Positions 16,299 to 24,060 of a DNA stretch of 64,000 nucleotides are shown here, piece by piece (within the stretch, counting starts at the first letter, position 1; each line of letters begins with the position of its first letter). Both the position numbers and the translations under genes were made by a program. The DNA is from CAXPZW01 sp964221845 (lineage in GTDB: Bacteria > Bacteroidota > Bacteroidia > Flavobacteriales_D > Sanyastnellaceae), in NCBI GenBank assembly GCA_964221845.1, contig CAXPZW010000032.1, positions 62,001-126,000 on the forward strand. The letters run 5' to 3'. The notes below the pieces were generated by a model. That model was given only the letters and a program-made list of their open reading frames with translations, did not search any database and was not told where the DNA came from.

Positions 16299-16921
16299 TG
16301 CTGCGCCTGCCCACCAGCCCTTTTCCGCCGGTGGTGTACATGGCCCTGGTGATGGATGCACCTGCGTTTGAACTCGAAGCGCAGGAGTCCTTCATGAAGC
16401 AAACCTGGCGCAACCGGTTTGACGTGCGTGGGGCCAACAACGTGCAAACCTTGACCATCCCGGTAAATGCCAAAGGGGCAGTCAAGCCCCTGACCGCTCG
16501 CGTGACACTGCGCGAAGGCGACTGGTTGCGCGAACACCGACGCACGCTGGAGGCCGCCTACAACAGCTCCCCGTTTGGAGAACACTACTTGCCCGAGGTC
16601 TTGGACTTGATTGCTCCCCGTCAAGAAAAGCTCATGCAATACAACCGCCGGTTGTTGGACTGGGTGCTGCAGGAAGTGCAATGGACGGGGCAGGTTTCCG
16701 AGACCACCGAGTTTGAAGTGCCACCCAAAGACGGCATGCGCACGTGGTTTCGCCGGTCCAAATGGCTCCATCTCCCTTGCCTGGAATACGCGCAAACGTT
16801 CGAAGAGCGACGGCCTTTTGACCCGCACTTGAGTGTGCTGGATGTGATGATGAATCTCGGCCCAGAAACGGGCGCTTACTTGCGGCAGGTCAGCTCTGCA
16901 CTGCCGGCTTTTCCAAAATGA
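16298..16921 (+). CDS. WbqC-family protein
   Basis: The ATG at 16298 overlaps the lepB stop and gives a 207-residue protein; the open frame further upstream lies inside lepB and is not used. The pattern QTWRNRFDVRGANNVQTLTIPV, then W.EHRRTLEAAYNSSPFGEHYLPEVL, and SVLDVMMNLGPETGAYL near the end, match WbqC-like proteins, often found with lepB in Bacteroidota and otherwise tied to glycan biosynthesis loci. The reaction is unknown. The last 32 bases overlap the convergent toxin-like gene. Confidence 0.85.
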   Translation: MLRLPTSPFPPVVYMALVMDAPAFELEAQESFMKQTWRNRFDVRGANNVQTLTIPVNAKGAVKPLTARVTLREGDWLREHRRTLEAAYNSSPFGEHYLPEVLDLIAPRQEKLMQYNRRLLDWVLQEVQWTGQVSETTEFEVPPKDGMRTWFRRSKWLHLPCLEYAQTFEERRPFDPHLSVLDVMMNLGPETGAYLRQVSSALPAFPK

Positions 16922-17183
16922 CGTCGAGCACGAGCACTTGACGCTCCTCCACTTTGAAGTAGATGCGACACTGCCCCGCGAGTACCGAACGGTAGTTGCC
17001 GGTGAGCGTGTCGAATTTGGCTTTGCGCGAGTTGTTGTCGGCGTTCAGCTGGAGCTTGCGCATGGCCGAAAGCACCGAAAGCCGGGTGTCCTCTGCACCG
17101 ATGAGTGAGGTTTCGGCCACGCGTGCAACAATGCGTTGCAGAGATTGGGTGGCTCTGGAGGAAATGACAACGTCGCGTTTCAC
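16890..17183 (-). CDS. Solitary RelE/ParE-superfamily toxin-like protein
   Basis: The 97-residue product has the small basic RelE/ParE layout: an N-terminal helix pair (TQSLQRIVARV and LSVLSAMRKLQ) and a beta-rich end, YRSVLAGQCRIYFKVEERQVLVLDVI. RelE proteins cleave mRNA on the ribosome and ParE proteins poison gyrase; the active-site type cannot be decided here. No antitoxin gene is present: only 93 bases separate it from the divergent peptidase gene, and its downstream side overlaps the WbqC gene. It may be an orphan or decayed toxin, or a host regulator with the same fold. Confidence 0.6.
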   Translation of the reverse strand: MKRDVVISSRATQSLQRIVARVAETSLIGAEDTRLSVLSAMRKLQLNADNNSRKAKFDTLTGNYRSVLAGQCRIYFKVEERQVLVLDVILEKPAVQS

Positions 17184-17246
17184 GCTTCAAAATTAGCAAT
17201 CCCCGAGGGGAACACCGCCTCAAAAAAAGTTTGGCGCGATGGTGGA

Positions 17247-17254
17247 TATATTTG
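17247..17254 (+). promoter_or_regulatory. Promoter -7 element TATATTTG for the S9 peptidase gene
   Basis: TATATTTG fits the Bacteroidota -7 consensus TAnnTTTG and ends 22 bases before the ATG at 17277, giving a very short leader. No TTG is seen at the expected 19-base spacing upstream; that region is an A-run. Confidence 0.5.
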
Positions 17255-17276
17255 CCCTGCAACCCAATTTGACACT

Positions 17277-19409
17277 ATGCGACTTTTTGCGCTGATGGCC
17301 GGCATCTTGCTTGCCGCTTCTGCCTTGGCCCAACCCGCCATCCCTCTTGAGAAAGCCATCCTCGAATCCCGCGGCGAACTCGCCCCGGAACAACTCAAAG
17401 GTTTGGCCTGGCTCCCTGAGTCTGACCTCTACACCGAACTCGGTGACAACACGCTCAAACTCTACAAGCCCACCGGCAAACTCCACGCAGAAATCGCGCT
17501 GGCATCCGTATCGCCTTCAGGTGATGCATTGGAGCGCTGGCCTCGCATCAGCTGGGAAAGCGACGAAGCCTTCACCTACCGCCGCGGAAACCAACTGATC
17601 CGTGTGAAGAGCATGGACGGGAACCGCTGGGGAAGCACCGCGGTGGAAACCATCGCCCGCCTGCCCCAGGGCACCGCCAACTCCGACCGCCACGCCGAAT
17701 CCGGACACATTGCCTACACCCAAGACAACAACCTGTTTGTGCTTGTGGATGGCAAAGCGCAAACCGTCACCCAAGAGCCCGAAGGCATCGTCTCAGGACA
17801 AGCCATCGCACGCTATGAATTTGGAATTGGCAAAGGCACGTTCTGGTCGCCCAATGGCAAGCGTTTGGCCTTCTATCAAAAAGACGAGCGCCACGTCACC
17901 GATTACCCCCTTACCGATTACTCCACCGTACCCGCTTCGGTCAACCTGATCAAATACCCCATGGCCGGCAGCCACAGCGAGCACGCGGCAGTGGGCATTT
18001 GGAATGTGAAGAAGGAAAAGGCCGTGTACCTGGACTTCTCCAAGTTTGGAACCGACGACCAGTTTTACGCCACCAACCTGAGCTGGACTCCGGATGGCAA
18101 GCACGTGCTGGTGGCCGTGGTCAACCGCGATCAGGACGACATGCAACTCGCGCGTTTTGATGTGAGCGACGGAAAACTGGTGGACGTGCTCTACCACGAA
18201 ACCGACAAGGAATACGTGGAGCCCGAACACCCCGCGCAATTCCTGCCAGACGGCAAAAGCTTCTTGTGGCAAACCGAGCAGAGCGGCTTCAATAACCTGC
18301 TGCACCTGGCCTACCCCAGCGGTGAAGTGTTGGGCAAGACCACCGCGGAATTCCCCATCACCTCGGTGCTTCACATGGGCCCCAAGGGGCATAGCCTTGT
18401 GGTGCAAGCCACCGGTAAAGATGCCACCCAGTCGCACATTTACCGCATTGATCTGAAGCGCTACACCTTGATCCAACTCACCCGCGATTTGGGGGTACAC
18501 AACGGCATGGTATCGGCCTCTGGCAAATACATCATTGACCGCTGGAGCAACTTGGATACCCCAGGAGTGACCGAAATCATCGATGCGCGCGGCAAGCAAA
18601 TCCAAGAACTGCTGGTGAGCCGCAACCCGCTCAACCGTTATGCTGCAAGCAAGCCCGAAGTGTTCCAACGCCCCTCGTTCGACGGCGAAATGCTGTGGTG
18701 CCGCATGATCAAGCCCACCTTCTTTGACCCGACCAAGCAGTACCCCGTATTGGTGTACGTCTACAACGGACCGCACGTACAGCTGGTGGACAAGCGTTGG
18801 GGAGGCAAAGCCCCGCTGTGGATGTACACCTTGGCCGAAGAAGGCTACATCGTATTTACCGTCGACGGGCGCGGCTCCGACAACCGCGGCGCAGACTTTG
18901 AGCAAGCGGTACACCGCAACCTGGGCACCACCGAGGTGTTGGACCAAGAAGCGTGCGCCAATTGGCTGCGCTCCGAGCCCTACACCGACCCCAACCGCTT
19001 TGCGGTGCACGGCTGGAGTTACGGCGGATTCATGACCACCTCGCTCATGCTCAAAACCCCGGGGTTGTTCCAAGTGGGTGTTGCCGGTGGACCGGTCATC
19101 GATTGGAGCTACTACGAGGTCATGTACACCGAGCGCTACATGGATACGCCCGAACAAAACCCCGAAGGGTTCAGCCGTTCGGACCTCAAACAACTCGTGC
19201 GCGAATTGGACGGCGACCTGCTCATGATCCACGGCAGCATCGACGATGTGGTGGTCATGCAACACAACGTCGATTTCCAGCGCACATGCGTAGACGAAGG
19301 GGTTCAGGTGGACTTCTACATGTATCCGGGCCACCCCCACAACGTGCGTGGCAAAGACCGCATCCACCTGATGACCAAGGTCTTTGAGTACATCAAGTTG
19401 CACTTGTAG
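17277..19409 (+). CDS. Secreted prolyl oligopeptidase-family (S9, DPP IV-like) peptidase
   Basis: A signal peptide (MRLFALMAGILLAASALAQ) is followed by a beta-propeller domain of about 440 residues and a C-terminal alpha/beta-hydrolase domain. The catalytic triad is visible as S581 in GWSYGGF, D656 in GSIDDVV and H688 in HPHNVRG. The family cuts dipeptides after proline or alanine from peptide N-termini in the periplasm. The length (710 residues) and the GSDNRG segment near 540 fit bacterial DPP IV. The glycosyltransferase frame begins 9 bases after its stop. Confidence 0.93.
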   Translation: MRLFALMAGILLAASALAQPAIPLEKAILESRGELAPEQLKGLAWLPESDLYTELGDNTLKLYKPTGKLHAEIALASVSPSGDALERWPRISWESDEAFTYRRGNQLIRVKSMDGNRWGSTAVETIARLPQGTANSDRHAESGHIAYTQDNNLFVLVDGKAQTVTQEPEGIVSGQAIARYEFGIGKGTFWSPNGKRLAFYQKDERHVTDYPLTDYSTVPASVNLIKYPMAGSHSEHAAVGIWNVKKEKAVYLDFSKFGTDDQFYATNLSWTPDGKHVLVAVVNRDQDDMQLARFDVSDGKLVDVLYHETDKEYVEPEHPAQFLPDGKSFLWQTEQSGFNNLLHLAYPSGEVLGKTTAEFPITSVLHMGPKGHSLVVQATGKDATQSHIYRIDLKRYTLIQLTRDLGVHNGMVSASGKYIIDRWSNLDTPGVTEIIDARGKQIQELLVSRNPLNRYAASKPEVFQRPSFDGEMLWCRMIKPTFFDPTKQYPVLVYVYNGPHVQLVDKRWGGKAPLWMYTLAEEGYIVFTVDGRGSDNRGADFEQAVHRNLGTTEVLDQEACANWLRSEPYTDPNRFAVHGWSYGGFMTTSLMLKTPGLFQVGVAGGPVIDWSYYEVMYTERYMDTPEQNPEGFSRSDLKQLVRELDGDLLMIHGSIDDVVVMQHNVDFQRTCVDEGVQVDFYMYPGHPHNVRGKDRIHLMTKVFEYIKLHL

Positions 19410-19418
19410 ACCGGGGTT

Positions 19419-20501
19419 ATTCCGCGCGTACTATTCATAGCAGCCCACCGCCTGAACCGCTCGCCCGGTCAGCGTTACCGGTTTGAGCAATACTTGCCCG
19501 ACTTGGAAGCTGCTGGCTGGGAATGGGAGCTGTCCAACCTCTTGGACGAGGTCATGGACCGCACGTTGTACAGTCCGGGCAACTACGCGGGCAAGGCACG
19601 CATCGCCTTACACAGCAGAAAAGTGCGCAAACAAGACGTAGCGCGCTTGCAGCAGTTTGACCTGGTGGTCGTGTACCGCGAAGCGTTGCTCACCCGCGCG
19701 ACCTTCTTTGAACAAGCCGTGCATGCGGCAGGCATTCCGATGATCGTGGATTTTGACGATGCCATTTGGATCCGAGATATGCACCGCTCCAACCGCTGGT
19801 TGAGCGGATTGAAGGACCCCGGAAAACTGCGCAAGTTGTTGGGCTGGGCCACCGCCGCCACCGCAGGCAATGCCTACCTGGCTGACTTCGCGGGCCAATA
19901 CAACAACGCGGTACACGTGTTGCCCTCTACCGTAGATACCGACGTCATCACACCTACACCCAAGTCCAACCAAGGTCCGCTGACCATCGGTTGGATGGGC
20001 AGTCCCACGACCTTGACACACCTCGAAGGCATCTACCCTGCCCTGACGGCCCTGCAGGCCAGGTGGGGCGATCGCATCGCATTTGAGTTTGTGGGCGCCG
20101 ATGCCGGTGAGCCCGCTCCGCCCAACACCACATTTCTGCCTTGGAGTGCTTCGGAAGAAAATGAATGCTTGGGACGGTTTGACATTGGACTCATGCCCCT
20201 GCCCGAAACGCCATGGGCCGCAGGTAAATGCGGCATGAAACTGCTGCTGTATATGGCCGCCGGGCTTCCGGTGGTGGCCTCTCCTGTGGGCATCAACGCC
20301 CAGTTGGTTCCGGGTCACGGTTTGCTCGCCAGTACAGCACAAGAATGGGTGGCCGCGCTCGACACCTTGCTGCAAGAAGCCGAAACACGCCGGGCTTTTG
20401 GCTTGGCCGGGCGCGCGTTTGTGGAGCAGGAATATGCGCGCAAACGCTGGGCACGTGACCTTGTGAATATCTACGCCCAAGCCATCCACAAAAGCCACTG
20501 A
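19419..20501 (+). CDS. Glycosyltransferase with an apparent ATT start codon
   Basis: The predicted fold is a GT-B enzyme: a C-terminal Rossmann domain with TIGWMGSPTTLTHLEGI, EFVGAD and the donor-site segment MKLLLYMAAGLPVVASPVGIN. The N-terminal signature NRSPGQRYRFEQYLPDLEA begins well before the first standard start (TTG 19494). An in-frame stop at 19407-19409 limits the extension, leaving ATT at 19419 (giving PRVLFIAAHRLNRSPGQRYR) as the best start. Either a rare ATT start is used or an ATG has mutated. It probably adds sugars to a surface glycan; the substrate is unknown. Confidence 0.82.
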   Translation: MPRVLFIAAHRLNRSPGQRYRFEQYLPDLEAAGWEWELSNLLDEVMDRTLYSPGNYAGKARIALHSRKVRKQDVARLQQFDLVVVYREALLTRATFFEQAVHAAGIPMIVDFDDAIWIRDMHRSNRWLSGLKDPGKLRKLLGWATAATAGNAYLADFAGQYNNAVHVLPSTVDTDVITPTPKSNQGPLTIGWMGSPTTLTHLEGIYPALTALQARWGDRIAFEFVGADAGEPAPPNTTFLPWSASEENECLGRFDIGLMPLPETPWAAGKCGMKLLLYMAAGLPVVASPVGINAQLVPGHGLLASTAQEWVAALDTLLQEAETRRAFGLAGRAFVEQEYARKRWARDLVNIYAQAIHKSH

Positions 20502-20557
20502 GTTCCCAAGGGTTTTCGGGCAAAAGCACCGTACTTTCGCCCCAAACCCAAGACTCC

Positions 20558-21649
20558 ATGGGAACCGATACCCTGCTCCAAACCCCTTTGCGTGATCGCC
20601 ACGTTGCCCTCGGTGGCAAAATGGTGCCGTTTGCTGGCTACGAAATGCCCGTCCAGTACTCCGGCCTCAAAGAAGAACACCACGCCGTGCGCAACGCGGC
20701 TGGCATGTTTGATGTGTCGCACATGGGTGAATTCTTCGTCCGTGGCGAAGGCGCCCTCGACCTGATCCAACGCGTCACCTCCAACGATGCCTCCAAATTG
20801 GTAGACGGCAAAGTCCAGTACAGCTGCATGCCCAACGCAGACGGCGGCATTGTTGATGATCTGCTTGTATACCGCATCTCAGAACACGAGTACATGCTGG
20901 TGGTCAACGCCTCCAACATGGAAAAAGACTGGAACTGGATCCAGCAACACAATACCGAAGGTATTGAACTCGAAAACACTTCCTTGGACACAGCCCTCAT
21001 CGCGGTGCAAGGCCCCAAGGCCCTGGCCATTGTTGAGGAGCTCACCGACTTGGACCTCCAAGGCATGAAATACTACACCTGGCAACAAGGAGCCGTAGGC
21101 GGCCACGCCAACATCTTGGTGTCCACTACTGGCTACACCGGTGCTGGAGGGTGCGAGATTTACATGCCCAACGCCGTTGCCGGGGACCTTTGGGACCAAC
21201 TGCTCCAGGCCGGCGAACCGCACGGCATGCTGCCCGCAGGACTTGGCGCGCGCGACACCCTTCGTTTGGAAAAAGGCTTCTGCCTTTACGGCAACGACAT
21301 TGACGACACCACCTCACCCATCGAAGCGGGCTTGGGCTGGATCACCAAGTTCACCAAAGACTTCACCAACTCTGCTGCGCTCAAAGCGCAAAAGGAGGCG
21401 GGCGTTACCCGCAAGCTGGTAGGCTTTGAAATGTTGGAGCGCGGCATTCCGCGTCATGACTATCCACTGCTGGACGCCGCAGGCAATACCATTGGCCGTG
21501 TCACCAGCGGCACCCAAAGCCCGTCTCTGGACAAAGCCATTGGCATGGGCTACGTAAACGTAGAACTTGCTGCAGCGGGGTCCGAGATCTTTGTAGGCAT
21601 TCGCAAAAAGCAACTCAAGGCCGCCGTGTGCGCCCTGCCATTCCTGTAG
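20558..21649 (+). CDS. gcvT: Aminomethyltransferase, glycine cleavage system T protein
   Basis: This is the T protein that moves the aminomethyl carbon of glycine to tetrahydrofolate. Typical segments are LGGKMVPFAGYEMPVQY (about 18-34), GMFDVSHMGEF (about 49-59), DGGIVDDLLVYR (about 94-105, holding the catalytic Asp) and the C-terminal barrel with VTSGTQSPSLDKAIGMGYV. The length is 363 residues, as usual. Other glycine cleavage genes (gcvH, gcvP) are not in the window. The next gene starts 3 bases after the stop. Confidence 0.96.
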   Translation: MGTDTLLQTPLRDRHVALGGKMVPFAGYEMPVQYSGLKEEHHAVRNAAGMFDVSHMGEFFVRGEGALDLIQRVTSNDASKLVDGKVQYSCMPNADGGIVDDLLVYRISEHEYMLVVNASNMEKDWNWIQQHNTEGIELENTSLDTALIAVQGPKALAIVEELTDLDLQGMKYYTWQQGAVGGHANILVSTTGYTGAGGCEIYMPNAVAGDLWDQLLQAGEPHGMLPAGLGARDTLRLEKGFCLYGNDIDDTTSPIEAGLGWITKFTKDFTNSAALKAQKEAGVTRKLVGFEMLERGIPRHDYPLLDAAGNTIGRVTSGTQSPSLDKAIGMGYVNVELAAAGSEIFVGIRKKQLKAAVCALPFL

Positions 21650-21652
21650 CCC

Positions 21653-22402
21653 ATGGACATGTACCTGCCCGATATTCCCAAAGTAGAGGTGTGCTTCTCG
21701 CCCAGCCAGTACGACTTGTACCGTGCCGATTTTGACATCGCAGTGGTCATTGACGTGCTGCGCGCCACATCGGCCATTGCCACCGCCTTGGAATACGGCG
21801 TAGAAAAGATGATCCCAGTGAGCACCGTGGAAGAAGCCCGGGAATTGCAAAAACAGGGACTGATCGCTGCCGCAGAACGCAACGGCGAAATCGTGGAAGG
21901 GTTTGACTTGGGCAACTCCCCTATTGGCTACATGGATCCGGGCCTCAAAGGCAAGACCGTAGCCTTGACCACCACCAACGGCACCCGCGCGATCAACATC
22001 GCAGCCCAGCACCAGATGGTTGTGATTGGCGCCTTGGTCAACTTGGATGTGGTGTGCGAATACCTTGTAAACCAAGGCAAGAATGTCCTGCTGCTCGGAT
22101 CCGGCTGGAAGAACAAGTTCAACCTCGAGGACACCATCTGCGCAGGTGCCATCGCCGACCATTTGATCGGTACAGGCAAGTTCCAAGCTGCAGAGGACTC
22201 CACCATTGCCGCCAAGTTCATCTACCGTTCGGCCAAGGAGAACATCTTCAGCTTTTTGAAGGCTTCGTCGCACCGCCGTCGCTTACGTAAACTGAACCTC
22301 AACGAGGACGTCAAGTACTGCCTGACGCCCAACACGGTTCGCACCATTCCCGTGCTGAAAGACGGGGAACTGGTCAAACTCGAAACCACCTATGTGGGCT
22401 AA
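21653..22402 (+). CDS. 2-phosphosulfolactate phosphatase family protein (ComB-like)
   Basis: FDIAVVIDVLRATSAIATALEYG near residues 25-47 is the hallmark of ComB, and LTTTNGTRAI (about 103-112) and LLLGSGWKNKFNLEDTICAGAI (about 145-166) also match. In methanogens ComB makes sulfolactate in coenzyme M synthesis. Many flavobacteria carry the gene without that pathway, so the true substrate here is uncertain. The product is cytoplasmic with no signal peptide. Its end overlaps the start of the next gene by 11 bases. Confidence 0.85.
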   Translation: MDMYLPDIPKVEVCFSPSQYDLYRADFDIAVVIDVLRATSAIATALEYGVEKMIPVSTVEEARELQKQGLIAAAERNGEIVEGFDLGNSPIGYMDPGLKGKTVALTTTNGTRAINIAAQHQMVVIGALVNLDVVCEYLVNQGKNVLLLGSGWKNKFNLEDTICAGAIADHLIGTGKFQAAEDSTIAAKFIYRSAKENIFSFLKASSHRRRLRKLNLNEDVKYCLTPNTVRTIPVLKDGELVKLETTYVG

Positions 22403-23408
22403 GCGTCAAGCGCTGCTCTGCGCGGTGCTGCTGTGCGCAACCTTAGCGCCGATTGCAGCCCCCGCCCCACTCGCCGAATGGGGGTTTCACGGTCACCGTG
22501 AAATCAATAGCTTGGCCATCTACACCTTGCCCGAGGGCATGTTTGGCTACTTCAAGCAACACGCGGATTTTATTCGTGTGCACGCGGTTGACCCCGACAA
22601 GCGCCGCTACAGCATGAAGGGCGAAGCCGAGCGCCATTACATTGACATCGACCATTACTGCCACGTGGGTGACTCCCAGGTGTGCAACCCGTTTGGCTTT
22701 GTGCCCCGTCGTTGGAAAGAAGCCGTCGAAAAACTGAGTGAAGACACGTTGCGCGCTTACGGCATTGTGCCGTGGCACGTCAACAACATGGTGTACCGCC
22801 TGACCGACGCGTTCAAAGACCGCAACCACAAACGCATCTTGCGCACCGCAGCCGAGCTTGGACACTATGTGGGCGATGCACATGTACCCTTGCACACCAC
22901 CGAGAACTACAACGGCCAACTCACCGGACAAAAAGGCATCCACGGGTTCTGGGAGAGCCGTTTGCCCGAACTCTACGACGGCAACTACGATTTGCTCACC
23001 GGCCAAGCCACCTACATAGAACGCCCGCTGGACTTTATCTGGGACCGCGTGGAGGAGAGCCACGCAGCGGTAGATTCAGTCCTGCGGTTTGAACGCGAGT
23101 TGAACGCCGAATGGCCCGAAGACCAGAAGTACGCCTACGAAGAACGCGGGGTGACTTTGGTGCGGACGTACTCCGAAGGCTACAGCCGCGAATACCACCG
23201 CCGCCTCAACGGCCAGGTGGAACGCCGCATGAAACAGGCCGTGCGCAGCTTGGGCAGTTTGTGGTACACCGCATGGGTCAACGCCGGTCAGCCCGACCTC
23301 ACCGGTTTGGGAACCGAGGCCGAGACCGACGCCCTGCGTGAAACCTTGGAAAAAGAGCGTGACGCCGCGCCCTTGCCCGACCTGCAGAAGCGACAACACG
23401 ACGGTTGA
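22392..23408 (+). CDS. Secreted S1/P1 nuclease / zinc-dependent phospholipase C-like protein
   Basis: A signal peptide is followed by a mature start near AEWGFHGHREIN; a Trp and His near the mature N-terminus are zinc ligands in S1/P1 nucleases and phospholipase C. Further probable ligands are HYIDIDHYCH (about 77-86), ELGHYVGDAHVPLHTTENYNG (about 154-174) and GIHGFWES (about 181-188). The fold is all-helical. It may cut single-stranded nucleic acids to recover phosphate, or act on lipids. It overlaps the ComB-like gene and is probably co-transcribed. Confidence 0.8.
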   Translation: MWAKRQALLCAVLLCATLAPIAAPAPLAEWGFHGHREINSLAIYTLPEGMFGYFKQHADFIRVHAVDPDKRRYSMKGEAERHYIDIDHYCHVGDSQVCNPFGFVPRRWKEAVEKLSEDTLRAYGIVPWHVNNMVYRLTDAFKDRNHKRILRTAAELGHYVGDAHVPLHTTENYNGQLTGQKGIHGFWESRLPELYDGNYDLLTGQATYIERPLDFIWDRVEESHAAVDSVLRFERELNAEWPEDQKYAYEERGVTLVRTYSEGYSREYHRRLNGQVERRMKQAVRSLGSLWYTAWVNAGQPDLTGLGTEAETDALRETLEKERDAAPLPDLQKRQHDG

Positions 23409-23482
23409 TCGTCAAAAAGTAGGCCTTCGTCTGAAACTTTCGCGAGTTCACTCCGTAGGGGGGGGTCAGATACCTACCTCCC

Positions 23483-24034
23483 ATTAAAAAACTTGGACTG
23501 CTCCTCTCCTTGTGTGCGCTTATTGGCTTGCAGGCCAGCGCCGCCGACGGTCGAGTACTGTGGTATGGATATGTCGTCGAAGGCGATTACGCCACAGCAC
23601 TTGACGAGAAAAAGCCAACGGACAAGCCCCTCCCTTTGACCGATGTTGACGTGGTCATCTTGGTCGATGGAGAACAAATGAAGGCCGTGGTCAACCGTCT
23701 AACCGGCTTCTACTCTTTGGTTCTGCCCGCAGGCGTGGACTATCGCATTCGCTTCTCAAAGGCGGGTTACTTGCCCAAGATCTTCGACATCCGTGCTTCG
23801 GAAATTCCCGAAAAGGAGTTCGAAGAAGCATTCAAACTCTTTACCGATGTGACTTTGTTCCCGGTAACCGATACGGCCACTGCTGACTTGGTCAAGAACA
23901 TTGTCGCTGCGCGCTGTCACTTTGACGCCAAGCGAGAACGCCTGAGCTGGGACCTGGCACATGCCGTGGACTGCTTTGAGCGTTTCATGACCCTGGCCGA
24001 TCCCGACCGCATGGCCCTGCGCCTGGGCAACTAG
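23483..24034 (+). CDS. Secreted protein with carboxypeptidase-regulatory-like beta domain; apparent ATT start
   Basis: Translation from ATT at 23483 gives a complete signal peptide (KKLGLLLSLCALIGLQASAA); from the TTG at 23510 most of it is lost, and an in-frame TAG at 23456 blocks longer options. The mature part resembles a CarboxypepD_reg-like beta sandwich: DVVILVDGEQMKAVVNRLTGFYSLVLPAGVDYRIRFSKAGYLPKIFDI. A helical tail follows. Such domains occur in many Bacteroidota envelope proteins. No enzyme motif is visible; it is probably periplasmic. Confidence 0.7.
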   Translation: MKKLGLLLSLCALIGLQASAADGRVLWYGYVVEGDYATALDEKKPTDKPLPLTDVDVVILVDGEQMKAVVNRLTGFYSLVLPAGVDYRIRFSKAGYLPKIFDIRASEIPEKEFEEAFKLFTDVTLFPVTDTATADLVKNIVAARCHFDAKRERLSWDLAHAVDCFERFMTLADPDRMALRLGN

Positions 24035-24060
24035 GCACCCCGAATCCCTACATTCGCTCC

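Noticed and set aside
17793..19403. A 536-residue minus-strand open frame antisense to the S9 peptidase
   Set aside because: It is the mirror of a well-supported gene with catalytic residues; the composition is that of a shadow frame.
22485..22503. Palindrome TTTCACGGTCACCGTGAAA, considered as a parS site
   Set aside because: The half-sites resemble parS but are separated by extra bases, and it lies inside the codons for the conserved WGFHGHREI segment of the nuclease, which explains the sequence. No true parS (GTTTCACGTGAAAC type) was found in the window.
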